Positions 46,166 to 58,538 of a stretch of 64,000 nucleotides of DNA are shown piece after piece. Origin of the DNA: Thinopyrum elongatum (Eukaryota > Streptophyta > Magnoliopsida > Poales > Poaceae); the NCBI GenBank assembly GCA_011799875.1, contig CM022302.1:379562175-379626174 (forward strand). The letters run 5' to 3'. Both the position numbers and the translations under genes were made by a program. Positions within the stretch are counted from its first letter, which is position 1; each line of letters starts with the position of its first letter. The notes under the pieces are model-generated. The model was not told where the DNA came from, ran no database searches, and worked only from the letters and a program-made list of their open reading frames with translations.

Positions 46166-46533
46166 CTCTAATGTCTCTGGTTGTTTTGCGTTGGAACCTC
46201 CAGCAGGACATACGACTGCCGAGGCCATTTTAAAGGTCATCTTTTGATCTGTTTCTTCTGAAACTTTTCTTTTTCTTTGTTCTGCTATTGGGTTAGTTCC
46301 AAAACAAAACATAGACATATTTCCAAGCATCCAAACATCAATACAACATATAACTCAGCTTGCACATCACAAAGCCTTCATTAGAATAACTCTTCCAAAC
46401 TTATTTCTTCATAAAGAACTTCAATCACTCTTTTATTAAGACAAAAATGAAAACTTACCTGTCTACTTTATTCGTGTGGGCTGCCTCCCACGAAGCGCTT
46501 GTTTTTGACCAGTTAGCTCGACCGTAGTGATGA
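46166..46533 (-). other. Internal spacer of element A between protease and repeat block
   Basis: AT-rich non-coding sequence, nothing recognised. Confidence 0.6.
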
Positions 46534-47128
46534 TCAAGGTGGTGCAAACACACCGAGACCATAGCTTCTGACATTCACAATGGTGCCTTCTCCTGTGTAG
46601 GTCTTCATTTTCTTTTTCCTGGGGAAATGCCTCACAAAAGGATCTTTAGCAGGTAAGTCAAATCTCACATTCCCGTCAAACACATATATCACAACTTTGA
46701 TAGTCCTTAGGAAAGGTCTACAGAGAATTATAGGAGCAATTGGATCTTCAGGCATATCTACTATCACAGGATCAATCATGACAGGGCAATCATTAATTTG
46801 AACTATAACACCATCCTTAATGTCTGCTGCCTGCATAAAAGTAGAATTAGCCATATTCAATATAACCTCAGTAGTAGCATAAGGACCTAGATTGAGACTA
46901 TCATAAACAGATTTGGGGATAGTGGATACACTAGCCCCTAGATCACATAAGGCACTGAATTTATTCAATCCAATCTCAATCTCTATTGTAGGTTCAAACG
47001 CATCTTCTTGCTTAGCTGGTAACATACTGTAAATCTTCTTTCTTTCATCATCAAGTTCACATACCTTGGATGCAACTTGTTCAACACAGACATTATATGC
47101 TTCGTTATTAGTTACCTCATGTAGTGGA
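46534..47128 (-). pseudogene. Retroviral-type aspartic protease of element A
   Basis: The minus-strand frame is open from at least 47025 to 46534. It has the active-site signature C-D-L-G-A-S-V-S-T-I-P (D-L/T-G-A form) and, downstream, PIILCRPFLRT, the usual I-L-G-R-P-F-L motif with C in place of G. A short basic tail (RKKKMKTYTGEG) follows. Upstream the frame runs toward gag but is cut by the Copia insertion at 47128. No reverse transcriptase follows in the element. Confidence 0.85.
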
Positions 47129-48419
47129 TATTGGAAATATGCCCTGGAGGCAATAACGTTTATATTCTTATATTTCCATATTCATAATTATAGAGTTTAT
47201 ATTCTATGCTATAATTGTCATGATCCTAGAATATGCGAAGTCTCGCCTCTAGGACTAGCTCAAGTTTTGTTGGTGACCATGTTTTCCGGATCTTAGGATA
47301 TCGTTAAGTGTAAAAATGATCCTAAAACAACATTGAGAATATGACGTTAGAAGAATGATCATATGGACTTGACCCAATCTTGTTTGTTATGAATTGAGTT
47401 AATATCGTCTGCGTTCAATTGTAATAACACAGAGTGTTAACATGTGCTATTGATCCTTAGACCATGAGAGTATCATGGTCACTTGTTACCGTACATTGGG
47501 CTTTGGGGTTGCTCAAAAATCACCTATAACACGGTGATCATAACGACAACTTACAGGTTCATCGGAAAGTTTAACAAAGGACCAGATAGCTTGAGAGTGG
47601 GATGTTCTCGTCCGACGATGGAGAGATATTCTTAGGGCCCTCTCGGTGTGATGGCATCAATCATCATCTATCTAGACACACGTGACTTTTTCACGGGGAT
47701 GCCAAAACACAATAACGAGAAAGAAGAACAAAACTGGTAACGAGGATTTAGGTATAGTGAGCATGGTGATGGCTCAGGAGGATATCGACGCATCCCAGGT
47801 TTTGTGAAATATCGTGAAGCAAAGGGAACATCACATGATAACCAAAGGTTCACTCAAATATCATTCGTGTACTCACAGGGACCGACATGGACGTCCATGA
47901 TCCCGCTGTCGGTCATTGAATGAACGGTTTCGTCCATGTTTGTGAGTTACCAAACCTACAGGGTCACAAGCTTAAGGCAATCACGATCTACTGAGTGTTA
48001 GTAGGGCAGGAGTCATAGAATATATTTTTGGAATTATTTCATGAATATTTGGAATAGTCCCGAGAGGACCCGGAAGCGTCTCGGGGTCATCGGAAGGGTT
48101 TCAGTGAGTATCGGGTAATACCGGGTATTAACGATAAATTATATATAGATGGAAAAAGTTTCCGGAGATGTTAAAATATATAGAAAAATTTCTAGAAGTA
48201 TTTAGAACATTTTATATTTAATTTAAATATCAACGGGCCTAAAAAGGCAAAGAGGTGGAAGGCAACTTCGGCCAAAAATGTCGAAGTGGGAAACTGCCTC
48301 CTTCCCTAAGGAAGAGGCCGGATTGGGGAAGGGGAGGATTCAGACTCCTCCTCCCCTAGGCGGCTGCACCAAGGGGGACTCCTTCCCCCTTGGTGGCATC
48401 CCTCCCTATCCCTCCAACC

Positions 48420-48427
48420 TATATATA
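48420..48427 (+). promoter_or_regulatory. TATA box in the 5' LTR of Copia H
   Basis: TATATATA in CCTATATATACATGAGG, conserved at 59889-59896 in the 3' LTR. Confidence 0.6.
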
Positions 48428-48795
48428 CATGAGGATTTTGCTCTTTTGGATACACAGTTTCTGGAGCCTCCTCTAGTTATTCTACTTCTTGTTCTAGTTG
48501 GTCCTAGTTGACTAATTAGAGCTTGGTTAATCCTCATGTTCTCATAATTAGAAGCCCAATGTGGTTCTAATCTCCACCCTATAATTCTCCAGGGACGGTT
48601 AGCTCTGGACGGTGAAGCGCTGACAGATCGTGAAGCTTACACACTTGCAACCAAGCAGAGAGGTCGTGCTTTCGGTCTTCGATTCGAGGGATCGTTCCTA
48701 GGTGGTACTAGGGACTCCAAGTACAACCTACACCAACATGTTCTTCTTCAGCTGCAACTCGGTGACGGTAACGATCATGATCCCGACCCGTTATG

Positions 48796-49547
48796 TGATA
48801 CCTCTCCAACGTATCTATATATTTTTCATTGTTCCATGCTATTATAGTATCAATCTTGGATATTTTATATGCAATCATATATCAATTTTTTGGGACTAAC
48901 CTATTAACCCGGTGCCAAGTGCCAGTTGCTATTTTTTGCCTATTTTTGGTTTTCCAAAAATACAGTACCAAACGAAGTCCAAATGCTATGAAACTTTTTG
49001 ACAATTTTTTCTTGACATAAGAGGCTCTAGAAGCTTTGGGAGGAGACCAGAAGGCAAATGAGGAGACAAGATGGTAACATGGCGTGCCTATGGGGTAGGC
49101 ACGCCGTGATGTCTTGTGGGCCCCTCGTGGCTTCGTCTGACCTAGTTACACTTCTATAAATTCTCAAATATTGGGAAACCACCCAGGAGCCACCCGAAAC
49201 ACTTTTTTCGCCGCTGCAAGCTTCTGTTCTTTCGTGATCCCATTTAGAGGCCTTTTCCGGTACACTGCCAGAGGGGGAATCAATCACAGAGGGCTTCGTC
49301 ATCATCCTTGCTGCCTTCCGATGATGCGCCAGTAGTTCACCATAGACCTACGGGTCCATAGCTAGTAGCTAGATGGCTTCTTCTCTCTCTTTCATCTTCA
49401 ATACAATGTTCTGCTTGATGTTCTTGGAGTTCTATTCGATGTAATTCTCTTTTGTGGTGTGTGTGTTGGGATCCGATGAATTGTGGGTTTATGATCAGAT
49501 TATTCGTGAGAAATATTTGAGTCTTCTCTGAACTCTTTTATGCATGC
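48796..49547 (+). repeat. Truncated 5' LTR of element I
   Basis: It aligns with 51285 to about 52030 of the 3' LTR. The last common word is TTTTATGCATG, after which TTCACTTATAA belongs to the internal region. Confidence 0.85.
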
Positions 49548-51284
49548 TTCACTTATAACTTTCAAGAGGGATATAATAAAAAAATTCATGTAGATCAGTG
49601 AATGATAAGTTTGATTCCTTGCAATAGTTTTACAATATTAAGATGGTAATATCGGGGAGGTACTAGTGAATAATTGTGGTTTAGTAAGAATATTGGTGTT
49701 TAGGTTTGTGATTCCTAAAGCATGCATGTACGTTCTCTAGTTATGCTAAGAAGTTGGAGCATGATCTATTATTGATTGCCTTCCTTATGAGTGGCGGTCT
49801 GGAATGAGCGATGGTCTTTTCCTACAAATCTATCCCCCTTGGGGCATGCTTAGTAGTACTTTGCTTTGAGGGCTAATAAACGTTTGCAATAAGTATATGA
49901 GTTCTTTATGACTAATGTGAGTCCATGGATTATAGGCACTCTCACCTTTCCGAAATTTGCTAGCCTCTTTGGTACCGTGCATTGCCCTTTCTCACCTCGA
50001 GAGTTGGTGCAAACTTCACCGGTGCATCTAAACCCCATGATATGATACACTCTATCACACATAAGCCTCCTTATATCTTCGTCAAAATAGCCACCATACC
50101 TACCTATTATGGCATTTCCATAGCAATTCCGAGATATATTGCCATGCAACTTTCACCGCTCCATTTTTATGACACACATCTTCATTGTCATATTGCTTTG
50201 CATGATCATATAGCTGACATAGTAGTTGTGGCTCAGCCACCATTCATCATTTTTATACATGTTACACTAGCATCATTGCACATCCTGGTACACTGCCAGA
50301 GGCATCCAGATAGAGTCATATTTTGTTCTAGTATCGAGTTGTAATTTTGAATTGTAACTAAATAGAAGTATGATGATCATCATTATTAGAGCATTGTCCC
50401 AGTGAGGAAATAAATAAATAGATAAATAAGAAAAAAAAAAGAGGCCAAAAAGATCCCACACAAAAAAAGAGAAAGAAAAAAATGAGAGAAAAAGAGAGAA
50501 GGGGCAATGTTACTATCCTTTTCCATACTTGTGCTTCAAAATAGCACCATGTTTTTGATATAGAGAGTCTCCTATGTAGTCACTTTCATATAAGAGTGGG
50601 AATTTTTCATTATAGAACTTGGCTTCTATATTCCGATGGCGAGCTTCCTCAAATGCCCGAGGTCTTCATGAGCAAGCAAGTTGGATGCACACCCACACAG
50701 TTTTCAGTTTGAGCTTTCATGCACTAATAGCTCTTAGTGCATCCGTTGCATGGCAATCCCTACTACTTGCATTGACATCAATTGATGGGCATCTCCATAG
50801 CCCGTTGATTAGCCGCGTCAATGTGAGCCTTTCTTCCTTTTTGACTTCTCCTAATTAATCTCTACCACCGCATTCTATTCCACCCATAGTGCTATATCCA
50901 TGCCTTGAGCCATGTATTGCGTGGGGGGTTGAAAAAGCTGAAGCACGTTAAAAAGTATGAACCAATTGCTCAGCTTGTCATCGGGGTTGTGCATGATAAA
51001 TACTTTGTGTTAAGAAGTTGGAGCATGACAAGACTATATGATTTTGTAGGGATAACTTTGTTTAGCATTTTTATTTTGAAAGACATGATTGTTTGTTAGT
51101 ATTCCTGAGTATTAATGTCTTTATATCAAATTATAGACTATTGCTTTGAATCATTTGGATCTTAATATTCATACCATAAAAGAAGGATTACATGATGAAC
51201 ATGATAGGTAGCATTCCACATCAAAAATTATGTTTTTATCATTTACCCACTCAAGGACGAGCAGAAATTAAGCTTGGGGATGCT
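49548..51284 (+). other. Internal remnant of element I
   Basis: It is homologous to 35380-37123 of element F (for example the block starting TTTGATTCCTTGCAATAGTTTT). Short frames here are not supported as genes. A purine-rich tract lies at about 50410-50500. Confidence 0.8.
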
Positions 51285-52831
51285 TGATATGTCTCCAATG
51301 TATCTATAATTTTTTATTGTTCCGTGCTATTATAGTATCAATCTTGGATGTTTTATATGCAATTATATATCATTTTTTGGGACTAACCTATTAATCCTGT
51401 GACAAGTGCCAGTTGTTGTTTTTTGCCTATTTTTGGTTTTTCAGAAATACAGTACCAAATGGAGTCCAAACGCTATGAAACTTTTTGATGATTTTTTTCT
51501 GGACATAAGAGACCCTAGAAGCTTCGGGAGGAGACCAGAAGGCAAACGAGGAGATGACAAGGCAACAGGGCGCGCCTAGGGGGTAGGCACACCCTGATGC
51601 CTAGTGGGCCCCTCGTGGCTCCATCTGACCTATTCCACTTCTATAAATTCTCAAATATTGGGAAACCACCCAGGAGCCACCCGAAACACATTTCCGCCGC
51701 CGCAAGCTTCTGCTCTTTCGTAATCCCATCTGGAGGCCTTTTCCGGTACTCTGCCGGAGGGGGAATCGATCATAGAGGGCCTCTTCATCATCCTTGCAGC
51801 CTTTCGATGATGCGTGAGCAGTTCACCATAGACCTATGGGTCCATAGCTAGTAGCTAGATGGCTTCTTCTCTCTCTTTGATCTTCAATACAATGTTCTCC
51901 TCGATGTTGTTGGAGTTCTATCCGATGTAATTCTCTTTTGCGGTGTGTTTGTTGGGATCCGATGAATTGTGGGTTTTGATTAGATTATTCATGAGAAATA
52001 TTTGGGTCGTCTCTAAACTCTTTTATGCATGATTGTTATAGCTTTGTATTTCTCTCCGATCTATCCGTTTGGTTTGGCCAACTAGATTGATTTAGCTTGC
52101 AATGGGAGATGTGCTTTGTAATGGGTTCAATCTTGCGATGTTCTATATCCTAGTGATAGGGGAAAAGACACATATTTTTATTGTTGCCATTAAGGGTAAA
52201 ATGACAGGGTTTAATCACATTGTTTGAGTTTACTTTGTCTACATCATGTCATCTTGCTTAAGGTGTTACTTTGTTTTTATTAACTTAATACCCTAGATGC
52301 ATGCTGGATAGCGGTCGATGGGTGGAGTAATAGTAGTTGATGCAGGCAGGAGTTGGTCTACTTGTCTTGGATGTGATGCCTATCTACATGATCATTGCCT
52401 TGAATATCGTCATAACTATGCGCTTTTTTATCAATTGCCCAACAGTAATTTGTTTACCCACCGTATGCTTTGTGTTCGAGAGAGAAGCCTCTAGTAAAAA
52501 CTATGGCCCCGGGGTCTACTTTTATCATATATAAAATCCAAAAATACCTTGCTGCACTTTTCCTATTTTATTTTATTTTGAAATTTATTTTATCTATCTA
52601 CCACTACAAGATTTGATCCTTGCAAATAACCGCCAAGGGGATTGACAACCCTCTTATTTGCGTTGGGTGCAAGTATTTGCTTTTGTGTGTGCAGGTGCTA
52701 CTAACGAGGTTATGTGTGATTCTCCTACTGGATTGATAACCTTGGTTCTTAACTAAGGGAAATACTTATCTCTACTATACTGCATCATCCTCTCCTCTTC
52801 GAGGAAATCCCAACGCAGCTCACAAGTAGCA
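51285..52831 (+). repeat. 3' LTR of element I
   Basis: 1547 bp, TGATATGTCTCC...AAGTAGCA, followed by TSD TTATG. Confidence 0.92.
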
Positions 52832-52904
52832 TTATGCATCTTCATATTGATCTTGGGTTATCATAGGTGCGAAACTTTTTTGTTTTCTACTACGTTTCCC
52901 AATA

Positions 52905-54351
52905 GTGGCATCCTGATCGGTTTTATGAGTAGATGCAGGTTGTGATCTAGATCACATGTGATTGTGAGGGTTGATGTTCTTGCTATGCTTCCCTTGAGTG
53001 TTGCTTCAGTTCAATTCATTGACGACATGGTGTCGCTTCTTACAAGGTTCTGAGAATCGATCGGCTCTAGCTATCGACGATCTGCTAACAGTTCCTTGGG
53101 CTTCACCATAGTTGAGAATAGTGAACCGCCGCATACACAAAAGGGTGCCGAAGATGGATGATCTTCTAGGGGGTAATGCGTATTTGACAAAGTTTAGTGT
53201 GGGTCTAGAGATTTTTAATTAAGTCTCTTGTTTCACACACCTAGAAACTTAATCTAGCATCAAGAATCATCGCCTATGTTCTGGATGTAGGTAGCTAGTA
53301 TTACTTGTTAAATCTGGTTAACCATGTAACTAAAACTTTGCTAAAACCGATTAGAGGACGTCTAACTTGGTTTTGCAGGGTATGCATATGATGTGGTATA
53401 ACCTTCGTCGTGATAATGAGTTTATGTATGAGATGGTTATATGTTCTAATGTTAAGTGGCCTACGCATCACGACATGATGGCTGGAGCCACAAGATTGCC
53501 ATGTTAATGTAAATATCGTAGAGATAGCCTACAGGTTACAGGTGACGACAACCGTACATGGAGGACCCCGACGTGGAGAAGGTGTACTTGGCGCGAGACG
53601 AGGAGCTATAATTTTGTGCCACGAATGAACTTCAGAATTTTGTGCCATAACGACGTTTCTGAAACGATCGTGACGGCAACGTCTTCTGAAATTGCTGCCA
53701 TGGCAACGTTTTTGAAACGGTTGCCATGACAACGGAAGATTGGCCGTCACGATGCTTCAGCTGGGGATTGAAGATGATCACAGATATTCCCGGGGCCCAG
53801 GGCTATACCATATCATGCTTTTATGAACTGCTTGAGATGTTTATCCCTTTTTTGTTTGCACCCTTTGATTGCACAGTAGTCAATTATTAGGGCGATCTCT
53901 CACAGTAAATATCAAGTAAATGGTGATCTTCCTAGTGCTGGAACCTTCTACGACATTCTAGCATCTCAAAGTTCGTCATGTCCACATGAGTTCAAACGAG
54001 ATGAGAGATGTAAGACGGAGATGGTCAGACCATATGTGCAGATAGCACTCGGTTACCTTGAAGTTCTAGGAGAAACGTTCTGAGCTCGGAGCACAAAGCA
54101 ACGAAAGATGAACAAGAGTCGTATGGTGATATGGTCGACAATAGTTTGCCTACTGGTCAAAATTCTCGTCATTAGTGATTTCCACATTAATGACTGAGAA
54201 CTAGATTTGGATTTTGAATCACTCACTATTAATTATGAGAGATATTAATTTGAGTGGGAGTGCACTTTATATTAAATTTGATTAAATACTAAGTGTAACA
54301 TTAATTATGAATAAATGTCTAAATGTATTTTGTGTCTATCGTTGTAGATCA
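52905..54351 (+). other. Untranslated leader of Copia H
   Basis: From the degenerate primer site to the gag start. It contains a block of repeated ACGTTT.TGAAACG and TGCCATGGCAACG words (about 53650-53735). No coding signal. Confidence 0.65.
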
Positions 54352-55145
54352 ATGGCTCGCAATATGTTCAACTTAGCCCCTATGTTAGAGAAAGAAAAGT
54401 TGGCTTCTAATGGTGGAAACTATGCGGATTGGATCCGGAACCTGAGATTCGTTCACAGGAGTGATAAGGAGTACGTGCTGGATCAGCCCCTGGGCGATGC
54501 TCCCAGAAAGGATGCAACACCACAAGAAGTTGCTGCTTATGTTATTCGTAGTGATGACTACGATTCATTCCAGTGCCTCATGTTAACTTGCATGGATCCT
54601 AAACTACAGAAGCATTTTGAACGATCCAGTACTCAATTCATAATTGGGTCACTAGAAGTTCTGTACAAGAAGCAAGGACCAAACATTTTGAATTAACCAA
54701 GGCCTTGATTGAATGCAAGATGAAAGAGGGCTCCTTAATGAGTGAGCATAAAGTAAAGCTTGCTAGCCATGTTGATAGACTGGCTTCACTAGAATTTGGA
54801 ATTCCACCAACACTCAGTACAGATATTGTACTTGCTTCATTCTCCCCATCTTATGATGGCTTTATCACAAATTACAACATGAATGGGATGGAGAAAAGTG
54901 CAGACGAGTTGTTTGCTATGCTCAAAACTGCGGAAGCTGGAATGCAGAAGAACAAAATAGTGTTGATGGTCAACAAGACCACCGATTTCAAGAAGAAGGG
55001 CAAGTCTAAGAAGAAGAAATCTACTGAAACCGATAAGACCGAGTCTCAGAAGAAGAAGAACAAGGGTGGAGCCTGTAAAGAGACTGAATGTTTCTACTAC
55101 AAGCAGAAGGGACACTAGAAGCATAAACTGCAAGAAGTATTTGGC
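54352..55145 (+). pseudogene. Copia gag, broken
   Basis: The likely start is ATGGCTCGC at 54352 (an in-frame upstream ATG at 54307 looks like leader). The first part (NYADWIRNLRF, DKEYVLDQPLGD, SFQCLMLTCMDPKLQKHFE) is the UBN2-type Copia gag. A frameshift near 54680 ends this frame at 54696. The second part runs to 55118 (LASFSPSYDGFITNYNMNGM, a Lys-rich linker). The zinc knuckle is damaged: C-F-Y-Y-K-Q-K-G-H has Tyr for the second Cys, a TAG follows the His, and the last Cys is out of frame. Confidence 0.87.
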
Positions 55146-55786
55146 GGATAAGAAGAACGGTTCTTCCGATAAAGGTATAATCATTATACAAAGTTAATGT
55201 TATTCTACTTGTAAAATTATGTATGTCATGGGTATTCGATACTGATCGATTGCTCTTATCTTGCAAACCGATACAGGGACTACAGAGAACTCACAAGGAG
55301 AGAAGAGATGAAGTCATGATACAAGTCGGGAATGGTGATGGGATCGCTACTCGCAGGCCGTCAAAGCCATGTCTTTAGTTTATCTTCAAAATTTATCTTA
55401 GAATTGAAATAATAGTTATTTTGCTTCGTAGTTATGTAATGCATTATCCTAAGGGTTATGCAATGGGTATTCTTATAAGTTTTAAACAATAGTTGTTTGG
55501 ATGATTATGAGAATATGTTTTGATTAAACCTCTATTTTGTGATGGTTTATTCATGATGAATCTTGAAGTCTATGATCTATAAAATTAAAGCTAAACGTCT
55601 TAAGAAGACTGAAAACCACTTGTGTGTGATACTGCTCGGTTATATCGTATAAATTGATCTTCATAAAGATGAAGCATAAAAATCTTTTATTCGAATTAAC
55701 TGAATACATTGTGTTGTGTAGAGTCCAATGGATATGAAAGAACGCAGTGAATATTTATACTTTATCAATGTTATGAGTAAATATGA
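55146..55786 (+). other. Copia H interior between gag and the Helitron
   Basis: AT-rich, no open frame of note; presumed decayed pol or spacer. Confidence 0.5.
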
Positions 55787-56502
55787 CTAGCACATATGCC
55801 CGTGCGTTGCAACGGGAGATAAAACAGTATGCATGTAAAGTCAGTGAGAATTATATGTGCAAGCAAAACCCTGTGTGCACAAACATTTTTAGAAAATGTG
55901 TATCTTTTATACACGAACATTATTTTAAATTTTGAAAATTTCACTAAAGAATGAATATTTTTCAAATTTGTAGCATTTTTTAAATGTCATTTTCTTTTTA
56001 GAAATCTCAAACAATTTTGAAAAACAATAAGTTTTTTTAAAATAGGCAACTTTTTGCAAGTTTCGAATATTTTTCAAAACAACAACAAAATTTTGGAATT
56101 CTGAACATTTTACAAAATTTGTTTTTTATTCTGAATTTTTTTGAGAATTTTTAATTTACGAAATAAATTCTAAAAGAAAAATAAACTTGGAAGGGAAAAA
56201 AGAGATAGGGAAATGAGAACAAAAATAAAAGTAAAACACAGAAAAAAAATGGGCCAGGTTGTCCTGTGCGAAACTCCGACTATTTGTCGCCCAGTGCGGA
56301 AAATAGAATTTTCCCAGCTGCGTGGGCAGAAAAATAAGTGGGATGGCTTCGCTGGGCCACAGCGCGCAGCCCACGTACGAAAATTCTTTTTCTAGCAGAC
56401 AAACACATAAGAATTTAGTACCACCTCGGGTAAAAATTATTTTCGACGATGAACGGATGAAAAAATTGGCGAAACACACCTTGCTTTATTAGTAGGTATA
56501 GA
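55787..56502 (-). mobile_element. Element J: 716-bp non-autonomous Helitron
   Basis: On the minus strand it begins TCTATACCTACTAATAAAGC (5' TC) and ends CTAG. The 18-nt hairpin CCCGTTGCAACGCACGGG (stem CCCGT/ACGGG, plus-strand 55799-55816) lies 8 nt before the terminus. The flanking host bases on that strand are A before TC and T after CTAG, the expected Helitron A/T insertion. There is no inverted repeat and no TSD. The interior is AT-rich with no Rep/helicase. Confidence 0.88.
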
Positions 56503-58429
56503 TTTACTTAATAAAACATAAGTTTTGAAATATTTGAAGTAGTTCAAACAAATTCAGGATGAAGATATAATATCATTATGACAGAAGATAAAATGGTTCT
56601 TCTTTCATGGAGAACTATATCTAAGTCATAATTTTAGCAAGCTATTGAATAATTGTGGAATTATTATTACCGATTTGCTCTTACTAAATTTTGGGGAGTT
56701 ATGAATAAAACAATGTTATATTCACTAAACAAATGCACCATCTAAAAGTCTGATAAAACTATAAAGAGCTATAGAATATTTCAGACTATTGCTTGATTGC
56801 AGGTTTTGTATTTCTCACAAAAAAATCTAAGGACAAAAGTGTTTGTCAAGATAATAAATATTGTCGAGAAAAGTCTTACTCGTTAAAAGAACAAGTGGGA
56901 GGATGATACATCTTATTGAGATTATTGAATCTCCTGCTTAAGTTAAGACAAGACTAAACCAGAAATGTTCGAAATATTTTTTTCTGCAAAACTCAGCAAG
57001 AGAATCTACTACACGGTATGTGGAAGATTTAGTTAAGACTATAACGAAAAGGCAAAGGTCAGGAAAGATTATCAAATCTACTGAATATTTCATCCTAGAA
57101 GAAGATGAAAGCTATGCACTACGAGGAAGTAGTGATGGCGCCCAGCTAAGATAGGTATTACTCAAACCATTTAAAATCCAAAATGAAGTCCATATGCAAG
57201 GAACAAGTTTTGAACTTGGAGAAACCTTTAGAAAGTGTATAAATGGATCTTCAATTATTCATGGATAATGATCCTGAAAGTAAAGTTTTACAAATGAGTT
57301 TTGTAGGACTAGAAGAGTTGATCTTGTCAAATCTTCTTATTAGTAGCAATACTAAAAAATATAAATGGATTATAATGGTGAGTGTTGTATATTGATATAT
57401 AACAGATGAGCAACAAAACTAATTTTGAAAGAGCAAACAGGTGTATATAAGATACAACCAAAAGGTTTTGTTGGGAATACTGGTATGATATGAATATTTC
57501 AAAGCCATGTGTATGATTTCAGATAAAGTATCAAGTAGATGGAAATTTGATAAATTAATTGGAGAACTTGAAATTTATCAAAAGACTTGTGGATACAAGA
57601 AGTTTAGTGGGAGCTCTATGGCATTTATGATCTTACATATGTGTGACATATTACTTGATCAAAATAATATAAAGTATATTAGCGCAAAGAACATGCTTCT
57701 AAAACACTTAGAATTATTGGATGAAAGTCTATATAGATATATTGAAACATCTGATTATACTAAGACTTGTACGGTGACAAATTTTTTAAAGAAGTTTAAA
57801 AGGAGAAAATATTTTCTCAAAATGTCACATAGCATAACACCATGCAAAAATCAATAGTGATGAGCATGTATGGATGAATAAAATTCATCATCTATGTTAT
57901 CATATGTAAAAAGCCATATGTTTTGTATAGACTAATTGTTAGTAGTAAGTACCATAGTAATATCTATTAGATTCACTAGGGTAATTGCTTAAAGTTTTAA
58001 GTACCTCAATTGGACGAAAGGTTTGCTTCTTATCTTTAGAGGAGATGAAGAGGTTGTTGTAGAAGTTACACAAAATACTTGTTGTAAAAGGTTACACAAG
58101 ACAATTTCATGACTGATAAACTATCAGGCTATAAATTTTGAATTAGTTTTCCAGGAATGAACATAATTGTGGACCTATAAATGATATAGCTTGAGATTTG
58201 AGAAGTTTCTCAATAAAATATAATCTAGATCAATAAAAGTTTAGTGATAAATTATGATGTAGTTCCAAATAGATATAGACTATATGGAGATATAGCAATG
58301 GGACTATATTAGTGTTACTATAAAATGGACTCTATGGAGATATATTGTCACCATTAATGTAACAAATGACTTACAGAATAAAACCAGATGTTACCGACAC
58401 AAATAACATTGGGATTTGAAGAGTGTCAG
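56503..58429 (+). other. Decayed Copia H interior
   Basis: No recognisable integrase or reverse transcriptase. A 116-codon open frame at 57507-57857 has a Copia-pol-like composition but I cannot place it in a domain. Confidence 0.45.
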
Positions 58430-58515
58430 ATCTAGTGACGAAGGCTCTACCACTAGCAAAGCATGAGCAACATTGGATAGCCATATGTGTTAATAAAAGC
58501 ATGCAACTAGATTAT
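58430..58515 (+). pseudogene. RNase H C-terminus remnant of Copia H
   Basis: The sequence reads D-L-V-T-K-A-L-P followed by K-H-E-Q-H-W, matching the conserved Copia pol end (D-x-x-T-K-A-L-P...K-H). It lies just upstream of the 3' LTR, where pol should end. A polypurine-like AAGTGAGGGAC precedes the LTR. Confidence 0.65.
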
Positions 58516-58538
58516 TGACTCTAGTGCAAGTGAGGGAC

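Larger units (their letters stand above)
48796..52831 (+). mobile_element. Element I: pol-less Gypsy relative of F, internally deleted
   Basis: It starts TGATACCTCTCC and ends AAGTAGCA, with perfect TSD TTATG at 48791-48795 and 52832-52836. The 5' LTR breaks off near 49547 and joins internal sequence homologous to the 3' untranslated region of F. The 3' LTR is whole (51285-52831, 1547 bp). The ORF of F is absent here. The polypurine tract AAGCTTGGGGATGC precedes the 3' LTR. Confidence 0.92.
47129..52904 (+). repeat. 5' LTR of Copia H, interrupted by element I
   Basis: LTR sequence is 47129-48795 plus 52837-52904, ending CCCAATA where the partner LTR ends CCCAACA. It lacks about 57 bp found in the 3' LTR near 58643-58700. 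A degenerate initiator-Met-type primer site (TGGCATCCTGATC) follows from 52906. Confidence 0.9.

Noticed and set aside
57507..57857. 116-codon frame in Copia H as a separate gene
   Set aside because: Lies where pol should be, shows no recognisable motif, and is best seen as decayed pol or spacer.
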